64,000 nt of DNA from Hysterangium stoloniferum. Taxonomy: Eukaryota > Basidiomycota > Agaricomycetes > Hysterangiales > Hysterangiaceae. Where the stretch lies: positions 1-64,000 of the forward strand of contig WHVD01000207.1 in NCBI GenBank assembly GCA_015178975.1, in the 5' to 3' direction. Of this stretch, positions 11,565 to 22,535 are shown one piece after another (the first letter of the stretch is position 1; each line of letters starts with the position of its first letter). The notes under the pieces were generated by a model. The model saw nothing but the letters and a program-made list of their open reading frames with translations. It had not been told where the DNA came from and ran no database searches. The position numbers and the translations under genes were made by a program.

Positions 11565-12575
11565 CTAGTACTTTGTATGGCCTCCCTTAGGCTTTACTAC
11601 AGCATCAAGTCTTCTGGGCATAGTTTCAATCAGTTTCTGATACTTCTGAGGCTCAATCTTTGCCCATTCCACTTCCATCCTCTCCTATAACCCCTAAACT
11701 TCCTTTAATGGTGAAGGATATTTCTGGAGCTGTTTCTTCAGGTGGAATCATATTCTATGGGATTCAGGTCAGGAGACTGTGCTGTCCAGTCTAACACCTG
11801 AATATGATTTTCAAAAAACCATTTTTGTGCCATCTTGGATATGTGTTTAGGTTATTATCCTGCTGGAAAATGGCCTCATCTGCTGAAATATCCAAATCTT
11901 CAATGCTCTGGGACAAATGCTGAGCCAGGATCTCCACATATTGTGCAGAATCTATCCATCCTTCAATCTCTGCCAGCATTCCCACTCCATTCCAACCCAT
12001 ACAGCCCTACACCATGATATCTCCACCTCCATACTTGACTGTAAGTTAAGTTGTCCTATCAGAAAGTGGTCCTCCAGCTTTCTTCAACACATATTGATGT
12101 CCATATGACCCAATCTTATTGATATTGGTCTCATCAGACCACAAGACCCTTTTCTGATCATCCATAGTCCAGTTTTGGTACTTGAGGGCAAAGCTTAACC
12201 TGGCCTTTCTATGTTGAGCCTTGATCAAAGGTCTTTTTGCATTGACTACAGCTTTGAAACCATGCTGTTTCAAGGTCCTTCTGACTATTTTGGGTGAGAC
12301 ATGATATTTATTGATGGAATTAATGTAGTGTGTGGCCTGGATAGCATTATCTAGTTTGCCAGAGGTGATTTGATTATGATCCTCCTTTGGTCAGTAGGAG
12401 AAAGCTTGGATGGACATCCTCCTTTCAGGTTTTCTTTGTCTATCTCTATCTCCTGAGCAATTCTACTGATAGTAGATTTGCTAAGACCTGTTGTAGAGGC
12501 TACATTCCTCTTGGAGAGTCCATTTTGTAGGAGGGAGATGGCTTGTTCTCTTTTGAGAGGGGAAATAGCTTTCAT
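11565..12575 (-). pseudogene. Tc1-family transposase, decayed
   Basis: ATG at 12575 (MKAISPLKREQAISLLQNGL) opens an N-terminal helix-turn-helix (TTGLSKSTISRIAQEIE), followed by a GCPSKLS hinge. The catalytic part shows WTMDDQKRVLWSDETNINKI (first Asp), IFQQDNN (second Asp) and WTAQSPDLNPIEY (Glu). It finishes MPRRLDAVVKPKGGH before the stop at 11565. Frameshifts and stops lie near 12350, 12045 and 11790, so no functional protein is made. It would cut and paste the element at TA sites. Confidence 0.9.
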
Positions 12576-12710
12576 GATAAGAATGATAGTTAAAATGTGA
12601 CATTTCATGTCATATTAATTAGAACATCAAATAGATGTCACGTGAATTTTCTTGTAATTTTTCTGGCCCTCTAGAATATAACATGATATAATGAAATGTG
12701 TGAAAAGAGA

Positions 12711-12920
12711 GGGTTGCAAAACTGTCCCAATGATTGGTCATTTTTAAATATTCACTGTGACACCAATATCCATCTATATTATGTAATATTTGGGTATATC
12801 AAAGCTAGTATGCTAAGGTATATGTGAGAATAACTTCACTATTTTAAACAATTTATTTGGTAGGTTATAAAGCATTTATTGAGAATTACCAAAACATTGG
12901 GACAGTTTTGGAAGCCACTG
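12711..12920 (-). repeat. right long inverted repeat of Tc1-A
   Basis: Mirror of 11327-11536. The inner end is GGGTTGCAAAACTGTCCC and the outer end is GACAGTTTTGGAAGCCACTG. Confidence 0.9.
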
Positions 12921-12922
12921 TA

Positions 12923-13622
12923 TATCTCAGGTTTGGAGTGAAGGAAAAATGCAATGGCTATCTTCAAGCAATTGTTTGAGAGCACCCAAATCCCCAACTA
13001 TGCCCCTGACCATACATTTTGTATTGCCCAAAGTGGGAAACCAATCACTGCTAGTTCATCATGACCATCCCCACTTCCATTCTTGATAGGGGCCTAACAG
13101 GATGAGCAGCAAATAGTTTATTTTTCTCATGCCAAGTTGTCTAATCACAAAGCCAGCTGGGTCTTGGAATCACATAGTTGATGTAAAAAAACTCCTACAA
13201 ACAGTTATCAATCAAAAACATGAAGTGAATCACAATATATGTACTTACCTTGTCAAGTTAATCCCAGTCCTTGCAGTAATTGCTGCCTTCACCACCTGTC
13301 ATCCTTGTTGACTTGTAGGATCCTGAGCCATTTGGTCAAGAACAAGCTGCCACTTCACAGTATTCAGAAGACTCTTTGTTATAGCCCCACTGCCTTGTAA
13401 GCCACACTGAGTATAATGGTGAGCAATAGTTGCTTCACTAATGAAAGGAATCACTGAGGATCAAAAATACTGTATAGAGCATGAAATAAATAGACATACC
13501 TTATCTGGATCCCATGCTCTGCAAGAAATATGTAGCTTGCTGAGTTCTTTATGGTTGGTAATGCCATGTTGGTGGTATTCAACAATACATTGCTTTATGT
13601 TTTCATCCTCAGAGGATGCCAT
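12923..13622 (-). pseudogene. integrase-core (DDE) gene, left copy, truncated
   Basis: ATG at 13622 gives MASSEDENIKQCIVEYHQHG. Exon 1 is 13500-13622; intron 13438-13499 (GTATGT...TTAG); exon 2 is 13249-13437; intron 13195-13248 (GTAAGT...TGTAG); exon 3 runs from 13194 leftward. Recognisable motifs are QGSGAITKSLLNTVKWQLVL, LDQMAQDP, EWxWGWS (normally EWSGDGHD), DVWSGA-like and LGIWVL. These fit the N half of the basidiomycete integrase-core protein family seen in fungal mobile elements. A stop and frameshifts are present in exons 2-3, and the gene breaks off at the Tc1-A insertion. It lies head-to-head with the right copy starting ~14645. Confidence 0.75.
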
Positions 13623-14644
13623 GAGTAGTTATTTGAAAGAAAAGAAATTAACAGTGATTATATCAAAGACAGTGGAAGATGACTCATGGCAGTGCCTGTA
13701 TTGATTGAACCCTATGGGATTGCAATTGTAGTGCATGTTAGGCTGGGATTGCATAGATTTGGTATCTGGCATCACCAGGGATATTAAGCAGAAGCAGTGA
13801 TGATAGTGAGCAGTGGGGGAGATGATAGTAAGGGGCCATGATGGCAATATTGGACAGTGGCAGTGGTGGCAGTGGTGGAGATAATAGTAAGGGGCCACAA
13901 CAGCAATGTTGGATAGCAGCAGTGATGATAGTGAGCAGTGGTGGAGATGATAGTATGGGACCATGATAGCAATATTGGATAGTGGTGGTGAGAGTGACAA
14001 TGATAGTGGTGACAATGAGGAGCAATAATTGTCAATGTGAGTGAAGACTTACCCAAGATGGGCAAGTGTTAGGGCTGACACATCTGCTTGGCACTCTTGA
14101 AATGCTAATGTCAAACCCCAGATTCAAAATTCAAAATTCAAAAAGAAAATAGACCTGACACAGTTGGGACACCATAAAGGGACTGTTGGGAAAAATATCT
14201 AGGTGAATGAAGGTGGGTGCCAATACTATGGTGTCCCAACTGTATCAGGTCTATATTCTGACAGCGATGGGTTAAATGTAAATGTCACCCATCAACTCAC
14301 CAAATCCAAACTCATTACAGTTTCACATGAATTCTCATTGACAATGGTTGACATTGACATTGCAGCTGCCTTCTATCACTGTCATTTTTCACTGCCAGCT
14401 GCCCAATATTACTATCATTCCCTCCACTATCACCTCCACTGCTATCCACTATCATTGCCACTGCTGTCCACTGTCACTGCTGCCACCAGTCATATCATTG
14501 TCATTGATGTCAGATACCGAGTCTGTGCTATCCCAGCCTAGCACCCAGTACAATCAGAATCCTTCAGGATCCAATCAATATGTACAAGCACTGCCATGAG
14601 TAATCTTCCACTGTCTCATATAATTATTGTTAACATTTTTTGAA
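13623..14644. other. shared upstream region between the two integrase copies
   Basis: A low-complexity tract made of CACTATCAT/TGGTGGCAG-type triplets occupies 13790-14030, and its inverted, more diverged counterpart lies at 14370-14510. A CpG-poor spacer at 14180-14226 is the axis. A minus-strand donor-like GGTAAGT at ~14050 suggests a further 5' exon. The long open frames here come from the triplet bias and are not called as genes. Confidence 0.55.
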
Positions 14645-14928
14645 TAACCACTCAAAGCACCTTCTAAAGACAAAAACATAAAGCAACTTCTCATTGAATA
14701 CCACTGATGTGGCATTACCAACTGTAAGGTACTCAGCAAGCTACTTCTTGTGGAGCATGGGATCCAGATGAGGTACAACTTGTATCACTCTCTAGATATT
14801 CAACCTCACTTTTTTTCTTTTATTAGTGAAGCAACTATTGCTTGCCATTGCAGGCAGCTTGGCTTACAAGGCAGCAGTGCTACAATGAAGCATCTCCCAA
14901 ATACCATGAAGTGGGAACTCATTCTTGA

Positions 14929-15411
14929 TGTCACAAGCTCAAATTTCAATAATATTCAATTTAACTTTCTTCGACATTCCTTTGACTTTCCAACTCAATT
15001 TCTGACTCAACTTCCAACTCAACTTCCAACTCAACTTCCAACTCAACTATTCTTCAACAATCTTGAATATCTTCAACTTGTCTCAGTTCGATATCATTGA
15101 TGATTTCATTCTGATATCATATGTATTATCATCATAGGTAAATGATATATAATATAAAAGGGCTACAATAGGAGCGAAGTCAGTCAGAAAACCTGTATCA
15201 TAATTATATTATTTACTGTATTACATAATCATCAAACTTTTCTGAGACTTTCTTCCACTTAATTATTTGTGAGCCTCTGTGTCCTATTTTTTCCTCATGC
15301 TTTATCAACCAGACGAATTAATACTTTGTTGAACAAGGCATCTGTATTTGGTTTAGTTGAATATATTACAATTATATTTCGACTAGATCAAAGGAAATTT
15401 GATTCATGTCA
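14929..15411 (+). mobile_element. solo LTR, family J
   Basis: A 483-bp insertion begins TGTCACAAGC and ends GATTCATGTCA, flanked by CTTGA on both sides (14924-14928 and 15412-15416). It interrupts integrase-core exon 2. It contains a 12-bp tandem (CAACTTCCAACT) near 14990-15048. A relative lies in reverse at ~50590-50880. Confidence 0.85.
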
Positions 15412-15770
15412 CTTGACCAAATGGCTCAGGATCCCACAAGCCAGCAAGGACCATGGGTAGTGAAGGAAGCCATTGCTGCAGGGACTGGGGTTAACTTAAC
15501 ATGCTATGTGTGTGTGCATTGCAGCCTACTGCATTTTTTAATAATTCTTTCTAGAAGTTTTACTACACAAACTATGTGGCTTCAAGACCCAACCGGTTTC
15601 GCAATTAGACAACCTGGTGCAAGAAAGATAAATTGTTCACCCCTTGTGCTATTGGGCTCTCATCAAGAATGGAATGGGGATGGCCATGACAAGCTTGCAG
15701 CAATTGGTTTTCTGCTGTGGGAAATACAAGATGTATGGTCAGGGGCATGGTTGGGGATCTGGGTGCTTCC

Positions 15771-16627
15771 TGTTAAGAGGCATGTGTGGAGCTTATCAGA
15801 GGGTTTCTGGAGAAACCTGCAGTAAAGCCAGTAGGACTTGGCTTCAGCTTATAGGCTGTGCCCTCGCAAGATCATGTCATCCAATTTCAGACAGGTGGAC
15901 GGGAATCTGGGGAGTCTGGGAGTAGTTGGTGGGTTGTGAGGTCAGAGAGTCAACTGCGGGAATCCCGCGGAAGTTGAGGGGTTGGGTGGAGATGAGTCGG
16001 AGGTCAAGTAATAGATAGGTTGGAGCCTGTGGGCCCTGACAAGGTACTGTAAATAGTGGTGTGTTTCAAAGAGGAGATTAGAGCAGAAAATGCACTGAGA
16101 TTACTGGAGAGAATCTAAGCTGATTTTCTGATTGGATTGTATGTACAACATCTGCCAGACTATATAGACTGTGGAATGTATGTCATACCAAATCCAGTAA
16201 TAATTAAATCCAAACTAGTGATCATGAAACAAGATAAGTAAACACCAAGTTTGGTGTTAGGAATGGAACAGAGCAGAGTGGAGTCCAAAATGTGACAGGT
16301 CATTAGACCATAACAGGAATGGGGCAGGAGTGGAGTCCAAAACATGACAGGTCATTTGACCATAACAGGAACAGGGCTCAGTTAAAGGGCTGATGGGTTT
16401 TCTGAGTGGGATTCGGTGACTGGTACATGGGACAGGGTCGGAGATAGACAGGTACAGGTCCCAGCAGGTATTCTGGTGACTGATACATGAAGTGATGAAA
16501 GTTGAACACAGACAGGTCTGATGTCCAGAGTCTGGCAGGTATTCCGGTAAACTGATAACTGGTGCATATAGGGTGTGGGTGCATATAAGTTAGTGCCTGG
16601 ATTCCGGTGGGTTTTCCAGTCATAAGA
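15771..16627 (-). mobile_element. solo LTR, family G
   Basis: The plus strand begins TGTTAAGAGG and ends CCAGTCATAAGA, flanked by CTTCC at 15766-15770 and 16628-16632. The minus-strand end TCTTATGAC is a mutated form of TGTTATGAC. It disrupts the integrase-core gene after WVLP. It aligns with 10456-11320 and 23005-23819. Confidence 0.85.
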
Positions 16628-17256
16628 CTTCCAAAAAATCATCTGAAGGTGGCGATTGTGTATTTGTATTTGAGCTTGATCAAAAAGATGGGTGGTGAGT
16701 TTTCCAGCTGACAATTTATTGTACTGATGTAATACAGATACATATGCCTGTTCAAACGACAACCAACTGTGGGAGTGAGACTAGCAGAGTCTTTGGTATT
16801 GTGAATGCCTTAAGGTGCAATGGTGTTATGTCTATTGTTTTTCTACTGATGTTTGGTTATGTACATATAGGGAGACATTTTCACCAGATTTGTGTGTAGA
16901 TGGCCTTCCTGCACACCATTTTTGAAATCAATCCACAATACTACCATTGAGCACAGGTGGCTCCAACTTTGTTTCAAGTGGGGTGATGTGAAAGTACACT
17001 GGGATGCTGGTAAGGACATGTATAATCCAATGGACATTTGTCCATAGTAAGTCTTACTCATTGGATAATTATCACTGACACATCACAGTGAGCTGGTTCA
17101 GTGGTTATGGCCAAAGCTCATCCAACAGGAGCTTAATGATTTACAAGATCACTTCAACAATCATTAGGTTTGGAAGGACAAACACAAGGTTTTTCCATCC
17201 GGGATGTCACCTAATGTGGCACTTGGTACATACAAAGATCTTGGTGCTGAAAACCT

Positions 17257-17525
17257 TATTAAAAATAGTATGAGTTGGCCTATTGTAATACACAATCAAC
17301 AAGGTGGTAATAGTCTTGTAATATAAGTATTTATATCTCAATCAATGTGTCAGTTAGTTAATCACCTTCTGACATAGTAGGTAGGATGCTAGTTTAGGTG
17401 TACACTGGTTCTGGCATGCATTGACCTCCAAAAACATGGTCCACAATTAGCATCCTCCTATGAAAAAGTGAAGAAATAGGTGAACTGCCCCTAAGAAAAG
17501 GATGGTTTCATCACCAATTCCAACA
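17257..17525 (-). repeat. Copia 3' LTR
   Basis: Matches 21773-22038 with about nine substitutions and a short indel near 17340. On the minus strand it starts TGTTGGAATTGGTGATG at 17525. Confidence 0.93.
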
Positions 17526-17707
17526 CACCTCTTTGATTAAACACCTTTTTATCCCATATCTGTTCAGTTTCCTAATCCCATCATGGCTCTGAAGTTCTCC
17601 ACCTTTGGTTTTGGTAATGCTTTGGTTAGGATATCTGCTGGCATTTCATCTGTTTATAAGTAGATGGGGTTGGTTAATTCCTTTTCTACCATGTCATGTA
17701 ACCAGTA

Positions 17708-19608
17708 TTAGCACCAATCCAGATGTTTCATTTGTCCAGGATGTTCTGGGTTCTTGGCTACAGTATGTGCTGACTGGTTGTCAATGAAGAGTTTTGATGG
17801 ACATGGTGCCTTGTATCCCAATTCCTTTAATAGATTCTGCATCCAACAAATCTCCTTTCCTGCTGCAACTGCTGCAACATATTCAGCTTCTGTGGTTGAT
17901 AGTGTCACAATCAGTTGTAGCTTGCTGCTCCAACATACTGCTGCTGATCCTACTTTGATTATATAGCCTGTTGTTGATTTTCCACTGTCCTTGTCTCCAC
18001 CATAACTAGCATCACTGAAGCCAACAAATAGGTTGAGATTTGAAGGATCTAGACCATATGTGAGTTTCATATCCATAGTTCCCTTCAAATATTGCAGTAG
18101 GTGTTTGACAGCCTTCCAGTGTGCCATACCAGGGTTTGAGTTAAACTGAGCCAATAGTCCTGCAGTGTATGCAATGTAGGGACAGGTGGTGGTGGCCAAG
18201 TACATCATGGACCCAACTGCATTCATGTAGGGAATTTCACACATTTCATTCTGTTCCTCCATGGTTTTGGGTGATTGATCTGATGATAGTTTTGCCCCTG
18301 GATCTATGGGTGTACCCACTGTATGACAATTTGAGATCCCAAATTCCTGTAATTTGTTCAAGATGTACTGGCATTGTGATAGAGAGATAGTCTGATTTTC
18401 TTGATCTTGTGTGATTTCAATGCCTAATAGGAAAGATGTAGGTCCTAGATCCCTGAGTTTGAAATGTGTAGCTAATTCAGCTACAAAATCATCCAGGACT
18501 TTTTCAGATGGTCCTGCAAGGGTGATGTCATCTACAAATATTGGAACAATGACTTTGATTTCATCTCATTGATAGATATAGACTGATGGATCAGAATAAA
18601 TCCACTTGAAGTCCATTTTCTCTAGTACACTCCACAGGTGTTTGCTCCAGAGGTTGCTTGCCTGCTTGAGTCCATATAGTGACTTGTCTAGTCTACATGC
18701 TACATCTGATCCTCCTTAGTGAAATCCTTCTGGCTGGACCTGTATATTTCTGCATCAATATCACTGTTGATGAATGCATGTGATATGTCAACTGATCAGA
18801 GGTGGAGGCCTTCTGCTACAGCCAGTGCTAATACTAGACGAATAGTAGCATGGCACATTGTTGGGGCAAAAATCTCTGTATAGTCAAATCCTGGTCTCTG
18901 GTTGTATCCTTTAGCAACCAATCGTGCCTTAAAGTGTTCTATTGATCCATCTGCCTTTCATTTCACTTTGAAAACCCATTTTGATCCTATAGCCTTTTTT
19001 CCTGGTGGTGGTCCAAGTTCCATTGCTCATGTGTGTGTTCATTTCCTCCAACGCTGCCTCTCTCTATTGTCTTGCCTGTGGACCATTCATTGCCTCTGTA
19101 AATGTCCTTGGTTCAGAAATAATTGACACATGTGCCTCCTCCAATTCCACTACATTGGTACTGTCAGAAGTGGTAGGATTGGGTTCCCAGGTTTTCCACC
19201 ATTCATTAGGAGGTTTTTTGTTGTGCAAAGGTTTTCAAATAGCAATTGGTCTGTTATCTTCCTCCTCCTCATTATCTGTGATCTGGGGGGTGATGTGATA
19301 ACATTGTCTTCAGATTCAGGTGCAGGTAATTCGTGATCCTCCAGAGGGGCAGTTGGTAATTCACTTGGTGGATTACCATCTTCTTCAACAACTGGACCCC
19401 CTGGGATATAATCCCTAGTACTTGATTCATCCTTCCCACCAGTATCTGGAACTTGTGGTGGTTGGTGTTTCCATGTATATCATTCATCAAATTCAGCTCG
19501 TTCACTGATCACTATCCTTCTTGTCAATGGGCTGTAGAATAACCATCCCTTATATCCTTCAGGATGCCCAATGAAGATGCATTTCTCCATGTGAGATCCC
19601 AGGCTTGA
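17708..19608 (-). pseudogene. Copia reverse transcriptase and RNase H, broken
   Basis: 17708-18361 is open and carries the end of RT and RNase H: VGTPIDPGAKLS, MMYLATTTCPYIAY, LLQYLKGTMDMKLTYG, FSDASYGGDKDSGKSTTGY, STTEAEYVAA and LFIDNQSAHTVAKNP. The RT active site reads IFVDDITLAGPSEKV at ~18500-18545, just after an in-frame stop. From 18560 to 19608 RT motifs appear only in short pieces in several frames, with many stops. Confidence 0.88.
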
Positions 19609-21618
19609 TCATTTGTCCTTTTGAATGTGAACATATGCAATGCATCCCCAAACTCTGATGTGACTGATATTTGGTTTCTTTTTGTGCCAAATTTCATATG
19701 GGGTTTTGTCCTTTAAGGCAGATGATGGGCAGTGGTTCCAGATGTGTACAAATGCAGCCAGGCAGTACTCCCAGAAGTTCTTGGGTAGTTCAGACTCTGT
19801 TAGCATGGTTGTAATCCCTTCTGCTAATGTCCAGTTTGCATGCTCTGCCATTCCATTTTGCTGAGGTCTATTACAGACTGAATGCTGATACAAGATACCA
19901 TATTTATTGGTGAATTCAATGAATGCCCTTGACATGTATTCTTCACCCTTGTCATCCCTAAGTTTCTTTATTTTCCATCCAAGGAGGTTTTCTGCAAATG
20001 CTTTGTACTGTTTGAATGCCCAGAAAACACCACTTTTGGACTTGATTGGGATGATGTAATAGAATATTGAAGCCTCATCAATGAATGTGACCCAATAGTA
20101 ACATCCAGATCGGGATCTTGTGCCAATATAGTGTACATCTGTATGTACCAACTCCAAAGGTTCATTGCAGTGATGTTCTGAGGAGGGAAATGGGTTGGCA
20201 TGCATCTTTCCTGCAAGACATGGTTCACAAATTGGATCTGGTTTAGCCTTTGAATTAAGTACCAATCCTGTAACCATGTTTCTTCTCATTAGATTCTTTA
20301 TCCCCTCATAGTGGTGAGGTCCCAATCTTCTATGCCACAGAGACAGATCTAGAGGTAAAGTAGAGGACATGTGCACATTCTCCATTTTATTTTTAATAGT
20401 CTTGCCATCCAAGTAGCCCACATTTTGATCAGTGATTGATGCAGTGAATAAAAGATTCCCATGGAGATTAAATCTTATGGTTTTGGATGAAATGTGTACA
20501 TCAAATTCTTTATAACGTGTGAGGTATAGGACAGCAAGAAGATTATTATGTAAAGCTGGAACATGTAATACTTTTGTGAATTCAACCTCCTGGCTAACTC
20601 TTCCATCAATGATTGGTTGAAAAATAACACTCCCAACACCTTCAGAATATACAATTCTATTGTCTGCAAGTTTTATTGGGGTTCTGTATAGGGTATAGGT
20701 GTGGAACCAGTTGTAATGGGATGTCATATGTGATGTGGCCCCTGTGTTTGTATTCCAATCATAGATATTAGCTGAGGTTGCACATGCATTATGTTGTGAA
20801 AAGACACTTGCTTTTCCTGTCTGTTCCTCTACTTCCTCTATTTTTGCCTCTTCCATCTTGTTAGCACTGTTGCATGACTTCCAGTTGTGCTGTAGCTTTT
20901 CTTTATTCCTTGGCTTTGGACAGTCATAGCTGAGATGCCCTTCCTTGTCACAATTATAGCAAACCATCTTTTTTCGATGCTTGATGGGTGCTTTGGCCCT
21001 ATTAACCATTTCTCCACAGCAATTGTGATTTAATTCCTCACTTCTGAATGCCTGGAGAATGGTATTCTTGTCCAACTTCTCCATGAGTAATAATGATGAG
21101 AAGAGGTGTGCATATTCCTCAGGAAGGGCCCAGATGAGTGCCATGCACTGTAATTCTTCATCCAACTTTTCAATCGTGAAGTCCTTTGGGTGCAGGTTTT
21201 GAATAGTCCCCATTGTTTTATCAATTCTGACACCCAAATCCATCAAAGACTCCTTTTCATCCTTTTGGATTAAGAATAGGTCATCATAGGCATTGAAACA
21301 AGCACCTGGTTTTTGTTGTAAGTGTGTCCTTTCCAACAAGTCCCACATTTTGATTGGATCTTCTTCAAATCCATGGAAATGCACTCTTTGATCATTTTCC
21401 ACCATAAGATATATCTCTGCAGCTGCTGTCTCTGCCTTTGTTTCCCACTTCTCAATGTTATCACTGCCATTTACTGGCTTGATTTCTTTTCCACAAACAA
21501 GCTTCCAATAACCCAACTTCATCAACCATGCCTTCATTTCTCCAGACCATTCTGGATAATTTTGGTTGTTTAATGGTTTGAATTTTGGTAATGATTCTGA
21601 GGATGTCATGCTTGACAC
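19609..21618 (-). pseudogene. Copia gag-protease-integrase frame
   Basis: A 669-codon open frame from ATG 21618 (MSSMTSSESLPKFKPLNNQN). It has a gag UBN2-like region, a CCHC knuckle CYNCDKEGHLSYDC and a protease site reading WNTNTGATSHMT, where the usual Asp-Thr-Gly-Ala is Asn-Thr-Gly-Ala. The integrase HHCC region (LWHRRLGPHHYEG ... CEPCLAG) is followed by a core with HTDVHYIG, LRDDKGEEYMS and QQNGMAEHANWTL. The protease Asp-to-Asn change should abolish processing, so the long open frame does not mean activity. It ends in VHIQKDK at the junction with broken RT. Confidence 0.92.
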
Positions 21619-21756
21619 AGTAGGGAAATTTTCGAAAATCTGAAAATTAAGGTTTCTTGCTTATGCAAGCAAAAGTGACAGGCTCAACCAAACCAAAAGT
21701 TGGTTTGTTATGCCTCCAAATTCAAGTACTTATAGTAATGTGTATTACAATTAGAA

Positions 21757-21772
21757 GCTGGGGCCCATAACT
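21757..21772 (-). promoter_or_regulatory. Copia primer-binding site, half-tRNA type
   Basis: Next to the 5' LTR the minus strand reads AGTTATGGGCCCCAGC. This resembles the complement of the initiator tRNA-Met anticodon arm (GTTATGAGCCC), the internal site used by Drosophila copia, with one mismatch and one extra C. Confidence 0.55.
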
Positions 21773-22038
21773 TATTAAAAATAGTATGAGTTGGCTTATT
21801 GTAATACACAATCAACAAGGTGGTAATAGTCTTGTAATATAACTATTTATTCAATCAATGTGTCAGTTAGTGAATCACCTTCTGACATAGTCAGTAGGAT
21901 GCTAGTTTAGGTGTACACTGGTTCTGGCATGCATTAACCTCCAAAAACATAGTCCACAATTAGCATCCTCCTATGAAAAAGTGAAGAAATAGGTGAACTG
22001 CCCCTAAGAAAAGGGTGGTTTCATCACCAATTCCAACA
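21773..22038 (-). repeat. Copia 5' LTR
   Basis: 266 bp, ending CCAATTCCAACA on the plus strand before the AACCT duplication. It is the partner of 17257-17525. Confidence 0.93.
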
Positions 22039-22236
22039 AACCTTCTGCAGCCTGTAGATTGGGATGTGGTCTGTCAATTGAGGGAAGAGTTAGGAGGAGA
22101 AGATCTTTTGCAGTTTGTGAGTGCTGAGTATGAAAAATGTGCATCTGATGTATATGAGTCAAGACAAGGGCTTCAATCTAATCCTGAACTTGAAGATTCA
22201 GAGGCCAAGATCTGGGACAGAAGTAAATGCCAGTGA

Positions 22237-22535
22237 CTTGAAGGTTGGCTTAAGTAATATGTCACGTGACACCAAAAACATGCATATAGCAACAAGGCAA
22301 TGTGCTGGGAAGCAATAACTAGGTTAATAAAAGATAAATAATTAGTTAAAAATTATAATTAATTAATTAAAATATAATAGCATTATATGAGCTCATATAT
22401 GCTATTATTATGTGAAGTTAAAAGGAACTAGGCCTTATATTTCACAATAAAAATATAATAAAAATACAATAAATTTGAAAAAATACTAATTAATTTCAAA
22501 CAAAATTAAGAGAATTTTATGAGATAATACTGATA
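22237..22535. other. AT-rich spacer
   Basis: 22300-22510 is a strongly AT-rich tract (AATTAATTAATTAAAATATA type) after the integrase-core stop. No gene or repeat family was recognised. Confidence 0.5.

Larger units (their letters stand above)
11327..12920 (-). mobile_element. Tc1-like DNA transposon A
   Basis: A 1594-bp element flanked by TA (11325-11326 and 12921-12922), with ends CAGTGGCTTCCAAAACTG and its complement. The inverted repeats are ~210 bp long. Each carries a second, inward-facing copy of the terminal motif (CATTGGGACAGTTTTG near 11515-11530 and its complement near 12714-12730). It encodes a decayed transposase on the minus strand. Confidence 0.95.
12923..15770. repeat. head-to-head inverted duplication around ~14200
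   Basis: The left half (12923-14180) and right half (14226-15770, ignoring the LTR at 14929-15411) are inverted diverged copies covering the integrase-core N-terminal exons and ~550 bp upstream. The innermost matching segments are CACAGTTGGGACACCATA (14160-14177) and TATGGTGTCCCAACTGTATC (14228-14247). Divergence is substantial, so the duplication is old. Confidence 0.8.
17257..22038 (-). mobile_element. Ty1/Copia retrotransposon, complete but decayed
   Basis: A 4.78-kb element with LTRs at 17257-17525 and 21773-22038 (~96% similar) and the target duplication AACCT (17252-17256 and 22039-22043). The order gag, protease, integrase, RT, RNase H on the minus strand is that of Copia. It sits inside the integrase-core gene. 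CpG is nearly absent and many catalytic codons show G-to-A changes. Confidence 0.97.
14645..22236 (+). pseudogene. integrase-core (DDE) gene, right copy, split by three LTR insertions
   Basis: Coding pieces are 14645-14928, 15417-15770, 16633-17256 and 22044-22236, with introns as in the left copy plus one more at ~16691-16735 (GTGAGT...ATACAG). Motifs in order: LGLQGSSATMKHLPNTMKW, QMAQDPTSQQGPWVVKEAIA, HQEWNGDGHDKLAAIGF (first Asp), WSGAWLGIWVLP, KVAIVYLYLSLIKKMGG, TTNCGSETSRVFGIVNALR (second Asp changed to Asn), HNTTIEHRWLQL (Glu), then LLQPVDWDVVCQLREELGG and a stop at 22234. The reading frame runs straight through the Copia target site (AACCT). Stops, a frameshift near 17166 and G-to-A changes show it is dead. 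Confidence 0.85.

Noticed and set aside
10456-16627. A single 6-kb transposon with family G sequences as terminal inverted repeats
   Set aside because: The right family G copy has its own CTTCC duplication inside a gene, so it is an independent insertion. Only 12923-15770 is an inverted duplication.
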